This document shows, piece by piece, positions 54,757 to 62,306 of a stretch of 62,306 bases of DNA. The translations under genes and the position numbers were made by a program. Each line of letters begins with the position of its first letter. Position 1 is the stretch's first letter. The stretch lies in the NCBI GenBank assembly GCA_024643555.1, contig JAHEMQ010000010.1, positions 1-62,306 on the forward strand. Direction: 5' to 3'. The stretch comes from Crocinitomicaceae bacterium. Lineage in GTDB: Bacteria; Bacteroidota; Bacteroidia; Flavobacteriales_D; Crocinitomicaceae. Below the pieces are notes generated by a model that was not told the origin of the DNA, did not search any database, and saw only the letters and a list, made by a program, of their open reading frames with translations.

Positions 54757-55764
54757 ATGCGATTTCTTTTAGTTCTTATTTCCGCCCTTGTTTTCTTGCC
54801 ATTAACAAGTTGTGATTTCTCGGCAAAAAAAGTGGACACTTCCAATTTGTCCTTGGATAGTTTGATTGTTCTTTTTCCGGATAGTGTTGAACTTTTAGTG
54901 AAAAAAGGAAACCAATTAATCGAGAAGGTTCAGTACCAAGAAGCCTTAGAAGTAGCTGCAAAAGCATATCGATTAGATAGTTTAAAATTTGAAACACGAG
55001 TATTGTACGCGGAAGCACTCATTAATAAACCGAGCAGAACAGCAGATGACATGTTGCGTGGTCACCTGATGTACAAAGTCTTGGTGAAATCAAATCCCAA
55101 AAGTGAAAAAGCATTGGTTGGCTTCGCAAATACCTACACCATGCTGGAAGACATGGACAATTCCTTTGTATACATTAATAAAGCCCTTCGAATTAATCCA
55201 AGGTACCGAGACGCCTACATTTTAAAAGGGACAAATTATCGTTTGAAACAGAACTTAGATTTAGCCATTTCTTCTTACGAAACGGCCGTTCAAATTGACC
55301 CAAAATGCACAACAGCCTATTTATCTCTGGCGGTTTTATATGAACTAAAAGGGAAACCAGAACTTGCCATGGAAAAATATACGACGGCATATCAGTTAGC
55401 TCCTCGAAATACAGAAGTGATTTATGCATTGGCATTTGCAAAGGAAAACAATGGAAAAATCAATGAGGCCTTATCTTTATATCGTCGAATGTCAAAAATT
55501 GACTCCACTTATGCAGATGCATACTTTCACATTGCACGCATTTATCAATTCGAAAAACCGCAATTAGACTCTGCCATGATTTATTATAAACGGGCGATTA
55601 AAGCGAATCAAGAGCACGTTCCATCCTATCATAATCTTGGCTTGTTGTACGAAGAAAAAAATGACATCACCAATGCCTTATTTACCTATGCCAAGGTCTT
55701 GAAAATAGATCCAGAATATGCTTTAACGAAAGAACGTGTGGCCGCATTGAAAAATAAGCGATGA
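54757..55764 (+). CDS. TPR lipoprotein
   Basis: The 335-residue protein has a lipoprotein signal peptide with lipobox LPLTSC near residue 19. The rest is tetratricopeptide repeats, with motifs like YINKALRINPRYRDAYILKG and AIKANQEHVPSYHNLGLLYE. The start is ATG 54757; a TTG two codons upstream is less likely because it overlaps the promoter motif. It overlaps the next gene by 4 bases (ATGA), so the two are translationally coupled. TPR lipoproteins often act as scaffolds in the envelope; the partner is unknown. Confidence 0.82.
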   Translation: MRFLLVLISALVFLPLTSCDFSAKKVDTSNLSLDSLIVLFPDSVELLVKKGNQLIEKVQYQEALEVAAKAYRLDSLKFETRVLYAEALINKPSRTADDMLRGHLMYKVLVKSNPKSEKALVGFANTYTMLEDMDNSFVYINKALRINPRYRDAYILKGTNYRLKQNLDLAISSYETAVQIDPKCTTAYLSLAVLYELKGKPELAMEKYTTAYQLAPRNTEVIYALAFAKENNGKINEALSLYRRMSKIDSTYADAYFHIARIYQFEKPQLDSAMIYYKRAIKANQEHVPSYHNLGLLYEEKNDITNALFTYAKVLKIDPEYALTKERVAALKNKR

Positions 55765-56348
55765 ACCGACAAGAAAAAATAGCATCATTGATTGGTGATG
55801 TGCTGATCCCGATTTTAGGTTATTTTCTTTGGAATTGGAGCATCTATTTTATCTGCCTTTTTATTTTAATCGACCAATTTTCAAGAGAACTATCTTTCCT
55901 CATTCGAATGCGCATTCTAAGGAATCGCTTTCGTTTAAGCCTACGTTCCTATGTCCTGAACATGCTCGTTTTTTTCGGATTTATTTCAATGATGCATGTG
56001 TTCAATTACCTCTTATATCCCGGTATTGGATTCCTTGACAAAATGGAGGCATTTTTCTGGTATAAGGACACTGGAATTGCACAAGGATTTCTGTTATTTC
56101 CCTTGATTATTTTCGGTGAACGACTCCGGTTTAAAATGAATATCAAACAATTTTCAGATGAAATGCACCTGCAATCATGGCAAAATCATTCTGTTCAATT
56201 GTTCTCCTATTTCATCATTTTTCTCATACTGAGCATAGGTATGACGAGGTTTTCATTGTCCAAAAATCACCTCTTTTTATGCCTCATTTTAGGGCTTGCA
56301 GGAGTAACACTTTTTGCTGAAAAACTTCGGGCTTTTTTCCCGAGGTAA
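55761..56348 (+). CDS. Polytopic inner-membrane protein, hypothetical
   Basis: The 195-residue protein has about five hydrophobic segments (near residues 10-35, 50-75, 90-115, 130-155 and 165-185). Short basic loops lie between them. I recognise no family. It is translationally coupled to the TPR lipoprotein gene by an ATGA overlap. The next gene, a carboxylase subunit, has its own promoter motif 7 bases after this stop. Confidence 0.7.
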   Translation: MNRQEKIASLIGDVLIPILGYFLWNWSIYFICLFILIDQFSRELSFLIRMRILRNRFRLSLRSYVLNMLVFFGFISMMHVFNYLLYPGIGFLDKMEAFFWYKDTGIAQGFLLFPLIIFGERLRFKMNIKQFSDEMHLQSWQNHSVQLFSYFIIFLILSIGMTRFSLSKNHLFLCLILGLAGVTLFAEKLRAFFPR

Positions 56349-56355
56349 TTTCCCT

Positions 56356-56363
56356 TAAATTTG
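56356..56363 (+). promoter_or_regulatory. Putative -7 element TAAATTTG
   Basis: TAAATTTG lies 17 bases upstream of the carboxylase ATG at 56381. It covers the alternative GTG start at 56363, supporting the ATG. Confidence 0.55.
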
Positions 56364-56380
56364 TGTTCTTAGTAGAAATT

Positions 56381-57922
56381 ATGGACAGAAATTTACTTTT
56401 AGCTCAAAAAAGAAAAGAGTTACATTTAGCGGGTGGAAAAGAACGCATCGAAAAACAACATCAACAAGGAAAGTTAACGGCTAGAGAACGTGTTACGTTA
56501 TTATTGGACGAGAATTCTTTCAATGAAATCGGTGCTTTTGTGGAACATCGTTCAAGCAATTTTGGATTAGAAAAACAAAAATACCCAGGAGATGGTGTCA
56601 TAACAGGCTTTGGAACAATTCATGGACGCTTAGTTTATGTCTATTCGCAAGACTTTACGGTACTTGGAGGATCTCTGTCGGAAACACAAGCCGCAAAAAT
56701 ATGCCGTGTCATGGACTTGGCCATGAAAAACGGCGCGCCGATTATCGGAATGAATGATTCTGGTGGCGCTAGAATTCAAGAAGGTGTCGTTTCCTTAAGT
56801 GGCTATGCAGATATTTTCTTTCGAAACACGAGGGCATCTGGCGTAGTACCTCAACTTTCGTTAATTATGGGTCCTTGTGCAGGTGGTGCGGTTTATTCTC
56901 CTGCCTTGACTGACTTCATTTTTATGGTGGAGGAAACGTCCTATATGTTTGTGACGGGTCCGAACGTGGTGAAAACGGTTACTCATGAAGAAGTTACCTC
57001 AGAGGACCTTGGTGGTGCTAAAACGCATGCTGAAAAATCAGGGGTGAATCATTTCACGGCTTCGAACGATATGGAGTGTATTAAAAAAGCACGGGATCTC
57101 ATCACCTATTTACCACAAAACTCCTACGAATTAGCGCCTGAACCAGGTGTTTTCGATTTTACGCCGTCCAAACTTACTAATATTGGTAAGATTCTACCAG
57201 AAAACACGAATACTCCATACGACATCAAAAAGGTGATAGATGCACTTGTAGATGACTTAAGTTTTAGAGAAGTTCAAGAAGACTTCGCAAAAAACATTGT
57301 AGTCGGATTTGCGCGTTTAGAAGGAAAAACAATTGGCATCATCGCCAATCAACCTGCGGCAATGGCCGGGGTTTTAGACATCGACGCCTCGAGAAAAGGG
57401 GCGCGTTTTGTGCGTTTTTGTGATTCATTCAACATTCCTTTATTGGTGATTGAAGATGTGCCTGGGTTTTTGCCAGGTACGGACCAAGAATGGCGCGGAA
57501 TCATTACCCACGGCGCAAAATTACTGTATGCATTTGCCGAAGCAACCGTGCCTAAAATCACTGTCATCACTAGAAAAGCGTATGGTGGTGCCTATTGTGT
57601 GATGAACTCTAAAAGTTTAGGAGCAGATTTAAATTTTGCTTGGCCAACTGCGGAAATCGCCGTTATGGGAGCAAAAGGAGCGGCAGAAATTATTTTCAAA
57701 CGCGAGATTTCTTCTGCTGAAAATCCACAAGAAAAATGGTTAGAAAAAGAAGCGGATTATGCGGATACTTTTGCCAACCCCTATCGTGCAGCAGAAAGAG
57801 GGATTATCGATGATGTTATTTTACCAGAGGAGACGCGTCAAAAGTTGATTCAAGGCTACAAAATGCTCGAGAAAAAAGCAGAAACGTTGCCAAGAAAAAA
57901 GCACGGGAATATTCCTTTATAA
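56381..57922 (+). CDS. Acyl-CoA carboxylase carboxyltransferase beta subunit (PccB-like)
   Basis: The 513-residue protein has the full carboxyltransferase architecture. Motifs include KQHQQGKLTARERVTLLLDE near the start and oxyanion-type segments DSGGARIQEG and MGPCAGGAVYSPALTD. The C-terminal half has DVPGFLPGTDQEWRGIITHGAKLLYAFAEATVP (key residues PGFLPG, G, A) and RKAYGGAYCVMNSK. It fits propionyl- or acetyl-CoA carboxylase type subunits that take CO2 from biotin. The start ATG 56381 is favoured over GTG 56363. Carrier and carboxylase subunits are not adjacent; a carrier lies at 43985. Confidence 0.92.
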   Translation: MDRNLLLAQKRKELHLAGGKERIEKQHQQGKLTARERVTLLLDENSFNEIGAFVEHRSSNFGLEKQKYPGDGVITGFGTIHGRLVYVYSQDFTVLGGSLSETQAAKICRVMDLAMKNGAPIIGMNDSGGARIQEGVVSLSGYADIFFRNTRASGVVPQLSLIMGPCAGGAVYSPALTDFIFMVEETSYMFVTGPNVVKTVTHEEVTSEDLGGAKTHAEKSGVNHFTASNDMECIKKARDLITYLPQNSYELAPEPGVFDFTPSKLTNIGKILPENTNTPYDIKKVIDALVDDLSFREVQEDFAKNIVVGFARLEGKTIGIIANQPAAMAGVLDIDASRKGARFVRFCDSFNIPLLVIEDVPGFLPGTDQEWRGIITHGAKLLYAFAEATVPKITVITRKAYGGAYCVMNSKSLGADLNFAWPTAEIAVMGAKGAAEIIFKREISSAENPQEKWLEKEADYADTFANPYRAAERGIIDDVILPEETRQKLIQGYKMLEKKAETLPRKKHGNIPL

Positions 57923-57954
57923 GGGTCCGCAAGTAAAAGTTGTAAATCGCATCC

Positions 57955-57962
57955 TATCTTTG
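57955..57962 (+). promoter_or_regulatory. Putative -7 element TATCTTTG
   Basis: TATCTTTG lies 55 bases upstream of the giant adhesin start at 58018. It matches TAnnTTTG and implies a leader of about 50 bases, longer than most in this window. Confidence 0.5.
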
Positions 57963-58017
57963 GCAACCTTTTCGCTCCAATTTCGTTATAATCAAGCTAT
58001 AAACTCTCCTAAAAGCT

Positions 58018-61000
58018 ATGAATGAATTGAAAAAAACTACGTTTTTTAAGCTAAGAATTTTACTCCTCGCGATTGCTTTACTAGGCGGTACCTTACATAG
58101 CTATGTTCATTCACAAGTCATCAATCCCTTCGCCATCCGTTATCAGACCTCGCAAAAAGGTGGACTTCGTTTTATCTCAAATGCTTCAGTAACTTGTAAT
58201 TCTTCCACAACATGTACAACCGCAAAAGCGGAGTTTCCGCCGGCGGGAACAGGACAGAACAACAATTTTACCATGAGCTATATCGACATCGATGGCGATG
58301 CGAGTACCTATATGTCGTCATCGGATAGTTTGAATCTAGCAAATTGTAGTGAAATTTTGTGGGCAGGATTGTATTGGGGGGCTAAAATCACGACTTCAAC
58401 TACCAATTATGCCAATCGAAGCAATGTGAAGTTGAAAGTGAACAATGGCGCGTACCAAACATTAGCAGCGGATCAAACCTTGGCTTATTCTGGAACGGTT
58501 TCCTATTTTTGCTTCAAAAACATTACGAGTATTGTACAATCCGCTGGAATCAAAGCGCGTTTCACAGTAGCAGACTTGGTGACACAGACCAACTCCACGA
58601 ATCTATGGGGTGGATGGACCATCGTTGTCGTTTACAAAAACACCGCACAATCCTTTAAAAACTTAACGGTGTTCGATGGACTTGCCAATGTGAGTCAAGG
58701 AACAAGTTCGAATACGGTAACCATTCCAGTTTCTGGGTTTTTAACGCCTATCAGTGGAGCTGTGAATTTTGAATTAGGGGTGGTTGCATACGATGGTGAC
58801 CGAAATCAAACTGGAGATCAGTTACTTTTTAATGGTGTTGGAACGAACTATGTACAAGTGACAGATGCATTGCACAATGCAACGGATATGTTCAATAGTA
58901 CAATAGCCTATGGTGGCGTTTTAACTCCTTTTAGAAATCCAAGTAATAACAATAACCTTGGATATGATGCATCAATTTATTTACCAAACAACGCCACCCA
59001 AAATTACCTGGGAAATAATGCGACTTCGGCAAATATCCGAGTAACAACATCATCTGAAACCATTATCACGCGAGTACTTACCTCTGCCATTGACATTTAT
59101 GAACCCGATTTAAGGGCTTCTGTTACGGTGAATGACTTAAACGGTGGTGCGGTTGTTCCAGGAGATATATTGGAATATACCGTAACCGGTAAAAACATTG
59201 GTTCGGATGTTTCCATCAATACTTTCATCACGGACACTCTAGATATCCGTACGAATTATGTACCTAATTCAATCACCTACTTGAATGGACCATTTGCAGG
59301 TGCGAAAACGGATGCGGCAGCGGATGACCAAGCGGAATATGACGCAGCAAATCGCGTGGTGCGAATGCGCGTTGGAACGGGTGCAACTGCTACCACGGGA
59401 GGACAAATGTTGAATTCAGTAAATGGTGCTGATAGTTCATCCGTTCGCTTTCAAGTAGTCGTAGTCAATGACTGCTTGATTCTAAAATGCGATAGTACCC
59501 TAGAAAACAAAGCCTATATTTTTGGTACAGGTGTCTTATCGGGTTCAACAGTGAATAACAATGGTGCTTCCGATGTTTACGACGCTTTGGGTTGTGCCAC
59601 TTCTGCCAATAATATGGTTACCATAAATACCACTGGGTGTCCTGTGGTAGGCGTTGGGTCAAATCCACCGCTTTGCATAGGTGATACTTTGCACTTAACC
59701 ACACTTTATTCTCAATGGGCAAATTATGCTTGGACCGGACCAAATGGATTCACATCTAATGTTCAGAATCCTTCCATTTCTAATTTGAATAATAACAATG
59801 CTGGTACTTATGCCTTAAACATTACATTTACGGGATCGTCTTGTACATTCAGTAATCTAACGGAATCTGTTGTTGTTCATCCAACTCCTTTAATAAATTT
59901 AGTCAATCTCACGAATAGCACTTGTTACAATTCGGATAATGGAACAATTACGGTAAGTGCAACGGGCGGTCAACCGATTAGTTATTCATGGTCAAATGGA
60001 AATACAAATAGTACAATAAATAATCTAAGTCCGGGTTTATACAGCATTTCGGTTCAGGACAATTATACCTGTGTTAATGATACAGTATTTCCTATAACTG
60101 AACCGGACACGCTTGTCTCAAACATAGCCATCACTTCAAATTATCACGGGCAGAATATTTCTTGTTACAATGCTGCAGATGGATCTGCAACAGCTTCAGC
60201 TACGGGTGGAACATTGCCTTATACCTATTTATGGTCGAACGGTCAAACGAGTGCAACGGCAACCGGACTTTCTGCGGGGACCTATTCCGTTACTGTCACT
60301 GATGCCCATGGTTGCATCTCGACAAAATCGGTGACATTATCCCAACCTACAGCGGTAACTTTGGGGACTATCTCAACTCCTGTACTCTGTTTTGGTGGAT
60401 CAACAGGTGCAATTGGATTATCTGCTTCCGGAGGGACATTCCCGTATACCTATATTTGGTCAAATGGACAAATTACCCAAAACCTGAATGGTCTTTCTGC
60501 TGGCATATATTCTGTTCAAGTTTCAGATGTGAATGGTTGTTTAACTTCCGCCCAAGCAACGGTTACTCAGCCATCAGCGCCTTTAAATAGCCAAGATACC
60601 CATGCAGATGTTTTATGTTATGCGGGATCAACCGGATCAATCGATTTAACGGTTTCAGGTGGAACACCTGCTTACAGTTACACTTGGAATACCGGTGCAA
60701 CAACACAAGATTTATCAAACTTACCTGTAGGATCTTACGAAGTGGTGATCACCGACAACAATAACTGTACTTCACAATATACAGTTTCCATTTCTCAACC
60801 AGTTGCACCATTATCTATTTCAGGATTAGTTACCCCAATTGGATGTCTAGGTCAATCATCTGGTGCTATAAATATTGGTGTTTCAGGTGGAACCCTGCCG
60901 TACGCATATTCCTGGAGCAATGGCAGTACTTTACAGAATATTTCGTCACTTCCTTCTGGGAATTACTCGGTTTTAATAACGGATAGTCATAACTGTACCC

Positions 61001-62306
61001 TAACATCTTCTTATACGATCATTGAACCACTATCACCCTTGGCATTATCTGAAGTTCATAATGATATCTATTGTTTCGGCGCTGCTACAGGTAACATCAA
61101 TGTGACTGCTGTTGGAGGAACTACGCCGTATTCTTTTGCGTGGAGTAACTTTACATACACCGAAGATTTAACCTCCATTCCAGCCGGAACATATCAGCTT
61201 CAAGTGGAAGATGCAAATGGCTGTCAAGATTCGCTATCAGTGACCTTAATTAACCTATCGAATCCAATTTTGATGAGTGAAGTACATACCAATGTTCTGT
61301 GCTTCGGTGACACTACAGGCACCATCGATTTAACCGTTTCAGGTGGTTCAGCACCATTTACATACCTCTGGAACAATGGTTCAACCTTAGAAGATCTCTC
61401 GAATGTCAGTGGAGGAACATACAGCGTGATTGCACTTGATGCGAATAACTGTACCGATACCTTAGTAACAACCATTGTACAACCTACTTCCGGTTTGAAT
61501 TTAACGGAAACTCATACGAATGCATCTTGTATGAGTACAATCAGTGGGTCCATTGACTTGACTGTGACAGGTGGAGTTCCTGCGTATTCCTATGCATGGA
61601 ACAACGGTGCAACAACACAAGACATAACGGGTTTATCAAGTGGAACCTATGTAGTTCAAGTAACTGATAACAATGCCTGTGTTTCCGATTTAACAATCGT
61701 TGTCATCGACCCTTCAAATACCGTGGTGGTTAGCGCTGTAGTTGATTCTGTCAATTGCTTTGGAGGAGCAGATGGGTCGATCAATTTATCACCATCTGGT
61801 GGTATGCCAGGCTATGTATTTGATTGGAGCACTGGTGCCATTGCTGAAGATTTAACAAACCTTTCTCCTGGAAACTATTATGTGAATGTGGACGATGTTT
61901 TGGGTTGTGGGTTATTTTTAACTTTTACAGTTGAACAACCTGCAAGTCCATTAACAGTGACAGGTCAAAACAATAATGTTATTTGCTTTGGTCAACAAAA
62001 TGGGGTCATTGATTTGACTGTGACAGGCGGAACGCCGGGATATACTTATGTTTGGACGAATGGACAAACAACCCAAGATTTATCAAATTTAACTTCGGGA
62101 ACGTATGCTGGAACCATTCACGATGCAAATGGATGTTCACAAAGTTATGTTGGTCAAATAACGGAACCTGGTTCTTCTTTAACGATTAACCTGACCTCAA
62201 CTCCATCCTTATGTTTTGGTGGCACAAGTGGTGGAGTAAATTTAACGGTAACAGGTGGAGTTCCAGGCTACACGTATAGTTGGAGCAATGGATCAACGAC
62301 AGAAGA
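58018..62306 (+). CDS. Giant SprB-repeat adhesin (3' partial)
   Basis: The reading frame is open from ATG 58018 to the window edge, giving at least 1429 residues with no stop. It has an N-terminal signal anchor (about residues 9-35). A domain of about 310 residues with WGGWTIVVVYKN and DGLANVSQG comes next. A DUF11-like domain follows (about 375-540, GDILEYTVTGKNIGSD), then ten full SprB repeats from about 59905, with an eleventh cut by the edge. Landmarks are CFGGxxG, TGGTPxYxYxW and LSxGTY. The size and repeat type match the SprB gliding adhesin family. A type B sorting domain and a PorP/SprF gene are expected beyond the window. Confidence 0.9.
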   Translation, partial: MNELKKTTFFKLRILLLAIALLGGTLHSYVHSQVINPFAIRYQTSQKGGLRFISNASVTCNSSTTCTTAKAEFPPAGTGQNNNFTMSYIDIDGDASTYMSSSDSLNLANCSEILWAGLYWGAKITTSTTNYANRSNVKLKVNNGAYQTLAADQTLAYSGTVSYFCFKNITSIVQSAGIKARFTVADLVTQTNSTNLWGGWTIVVVYKNTAQSFKNLTVFDGLANVSQGTSSNTVTIPVSGFLTPISGAVNFELGVVAYDGDRNQTGDQLLFNGVGTNYVQVTDALHNATDMFNSTIAYGGVLTPFRNPSNNNNLGYDASIYLPNNATQNYLGNNATSANIRVTTSSETIITRVLTSAIDIYEPDLRASVTVNDLNGGAVVPGDILEYTVTGKNIGSDVSINTFITDTLDIRTNYVPNSITYLNGPFAGAKTDAAADDQAEYDAANRVVRMRVGTGATATTGGQMLNSVNGADSSSVRFQVVVVNDCLILKCDSTLENKAYIFGTGVLSGSTVNNNGASDVYDALGCATSANNMVTINTTGCPVVGVGSNPPLCIGDTLHLTTLYSQWANYAWTGPNGFTSNVQNPSISNLNNNNAGTYALNITFTGSSCTFSNLTESVVVHPTPLINLVNLTNSTCYNSDNGTITVSATGGQPISYSWSNGNTNSTINNLSPGLYSISVQDNYTCVNDTVFPITEPDTLVSNIAITSNYHGQNISCYNAADGSATASATGGTLPYTYLWSNGQTSATATGLSAGTYSVTVTDAHGCISTKSVTLSQPTAVTLGTISTPVLCFGGSTGAIGLSASGGTFPYTYIWSNGQITQNLNGLSAGIYSVQVSDVNGCLTSAQATVTQPSAPLNSQDTHADVLCYAGSTGSIDLTVSGGTPAYSYTWNTGATTQDLSNLPVGSYEVVITDNNNCTSQYTVSISQPVAPLSISGLVTPIGCLGQSSGAINIGVSGGTLPYAYSWSNGSTLQNISSLPSGNYSVLITDSHNCTLTSSYTIIEPLSPLALSEVHNDIYCFGAATGNINVTAVGGTTPYSFAWSNFTYTEDLTSIPAGTYQLQVEDANGCQDSLSVTLINLSNPILMSEVHTNVLCFGDTTGTIDLTVSGGSAPFTYLWNNGSTLEDLSNVSGGTYSVIALDANNCTDTLVTTIVQPTSGLNLTETHTNASCMSTISGSIDLTVTGGVPAYSYAWNNGATTQDITGLSSGTYVVQVTDNNACVSDLTIVVIDPSNTVVVSAVVDSVNCFGGADGSINLSPSGGMPGYVFDWSTGAIAEDLTNLSPGNYYVNVDDVLGCGLFLTFTVEQPASPLTVTGQNNNVICFGQQNGVIDLTVTGGTPGYTYVWTNGQTTQDLSNLTSGTYAGTIHDANGCSQSYVGQITEPGSSLTINLTSTPSLCFGGTSGGVNLTVTGGVPGYTYSWSNGSTTE
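59905..62306 (+). repeat. SprB repeats, ten complete and one partial
   Basis: Successive units of about 69-72 residues share C-F/Y-G near the start, GGTPxYxYxWSNG in the middle and LSxGTYxVxVTDxNGC toward the end, closing with a proline. The array continues past the window edge. Confidence 0.88.

Noticed and set aside
59905-62306. Regular repeat array considered as CRISPR
   Set aside because: The units are about 210 bases long, in frame and code for SprB repeats; there are no short identical repeats with unique spacers.
1-62306. tRNA, rRNA, insertion sequences or prophage genes
   Set aside because: No cloverleaf-like sequence, rRNA core, transposase or phage structural gene was recognised by reading; only a dedicated scan (tRNAscan, Rfam) could exclude small RNAs fully.

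Overview
This window looks like a chromosome segment from a Bacteroidota species. It is most likely a member of the Flavobacteriales, and perhaps Crocinitomicaceae (Fluviicola-like), although the family-level guess is weak. Three things support the phylum. First, there are many type IX secretion system (T9SS) parts and substrates: PorP/SprF proteins, a PorZ-like protein, CHU_C-type (type B) and type A C-terminal sorting domains, and SprB repeats. Second, genes lack Shine-Dalgarno sequences and instead have A-rich upstream regions. Third, a Bacteroidota-type -7 promoter motif TAnnTTTG (here also TAnnTTCG) lies just upstream of many starts. The DNA is AT-rich and densely packed. No gene-free stretch exceeds 300 bases, and I found no tRNA, rRNA, CRISPR array, insertion sequence or phage gene.

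Layout. Positions 3-6724 hold the 3' end of a giant repeat adhesin followed by PorP/SprF and OmpA-type partners. Positions 6746-8634 hold a transaminase/omega-amidase pair. A type A secreted protein with a strong promoter and a perfect terminator follows, then a YqaA-like membrane protein and a minus-strand S41-like protease. Positions 12532-15080 carry a small lipoprotein, a TIGR01777 oxidoreductase and a PIN-PhoH ATPase. A minus-strand trio (15084-16977) encodes a methyltransferase, a TPR membrane protein and RidA. Two glycosyltransferases (17079-19645) precede PorZ (19673-21991).

Positions 22034-23435 hold a DUF6150 repeat protein, PnuC and a NadR-like kinase (nicotinamide riboside salvage). 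They are followed by an SCO protein, RluB, two envelope proteins and Pth. Positions 27282-32347 form a secreted-protein cluster: one GEVED protein, three kelch-type type A substrates and a DUF4907 lipoprotein. After asnS comes a minus-strand block (33838-40384): a second large SprB-repeat protein, its PorP/SprF partner, a Gre-like protein and a BaiN-type flavoprotein.

The right part holds ileS, a biotin carrier protein, DUF2141, galE-tatD-ansA, ftsE and a large TPR protein paired with an outer-membrane barrel. It continues with a VAT1-like oxidoreductase, a TPR lipoprotein, a membrane protein and an acyl-CoA carboxylase beta subunit. The window ends inside a third giant adhesin that starts at 58018, has at least ten SprB repeats, and has no stop before the window edge.

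Functionally, the dominant theme is cell-surface display through the T9SS: three giant type B or SprB-type adhesins, two PorP/SprF partners, PorZ, and at least five type A cargo proteins. These are mixed with ordinary housekeeping genes. The most unusual sequence-level signal is a set of -7 promoter motifs placed only 3-8 bases before start codons, which suggests leaderless mRNAs.
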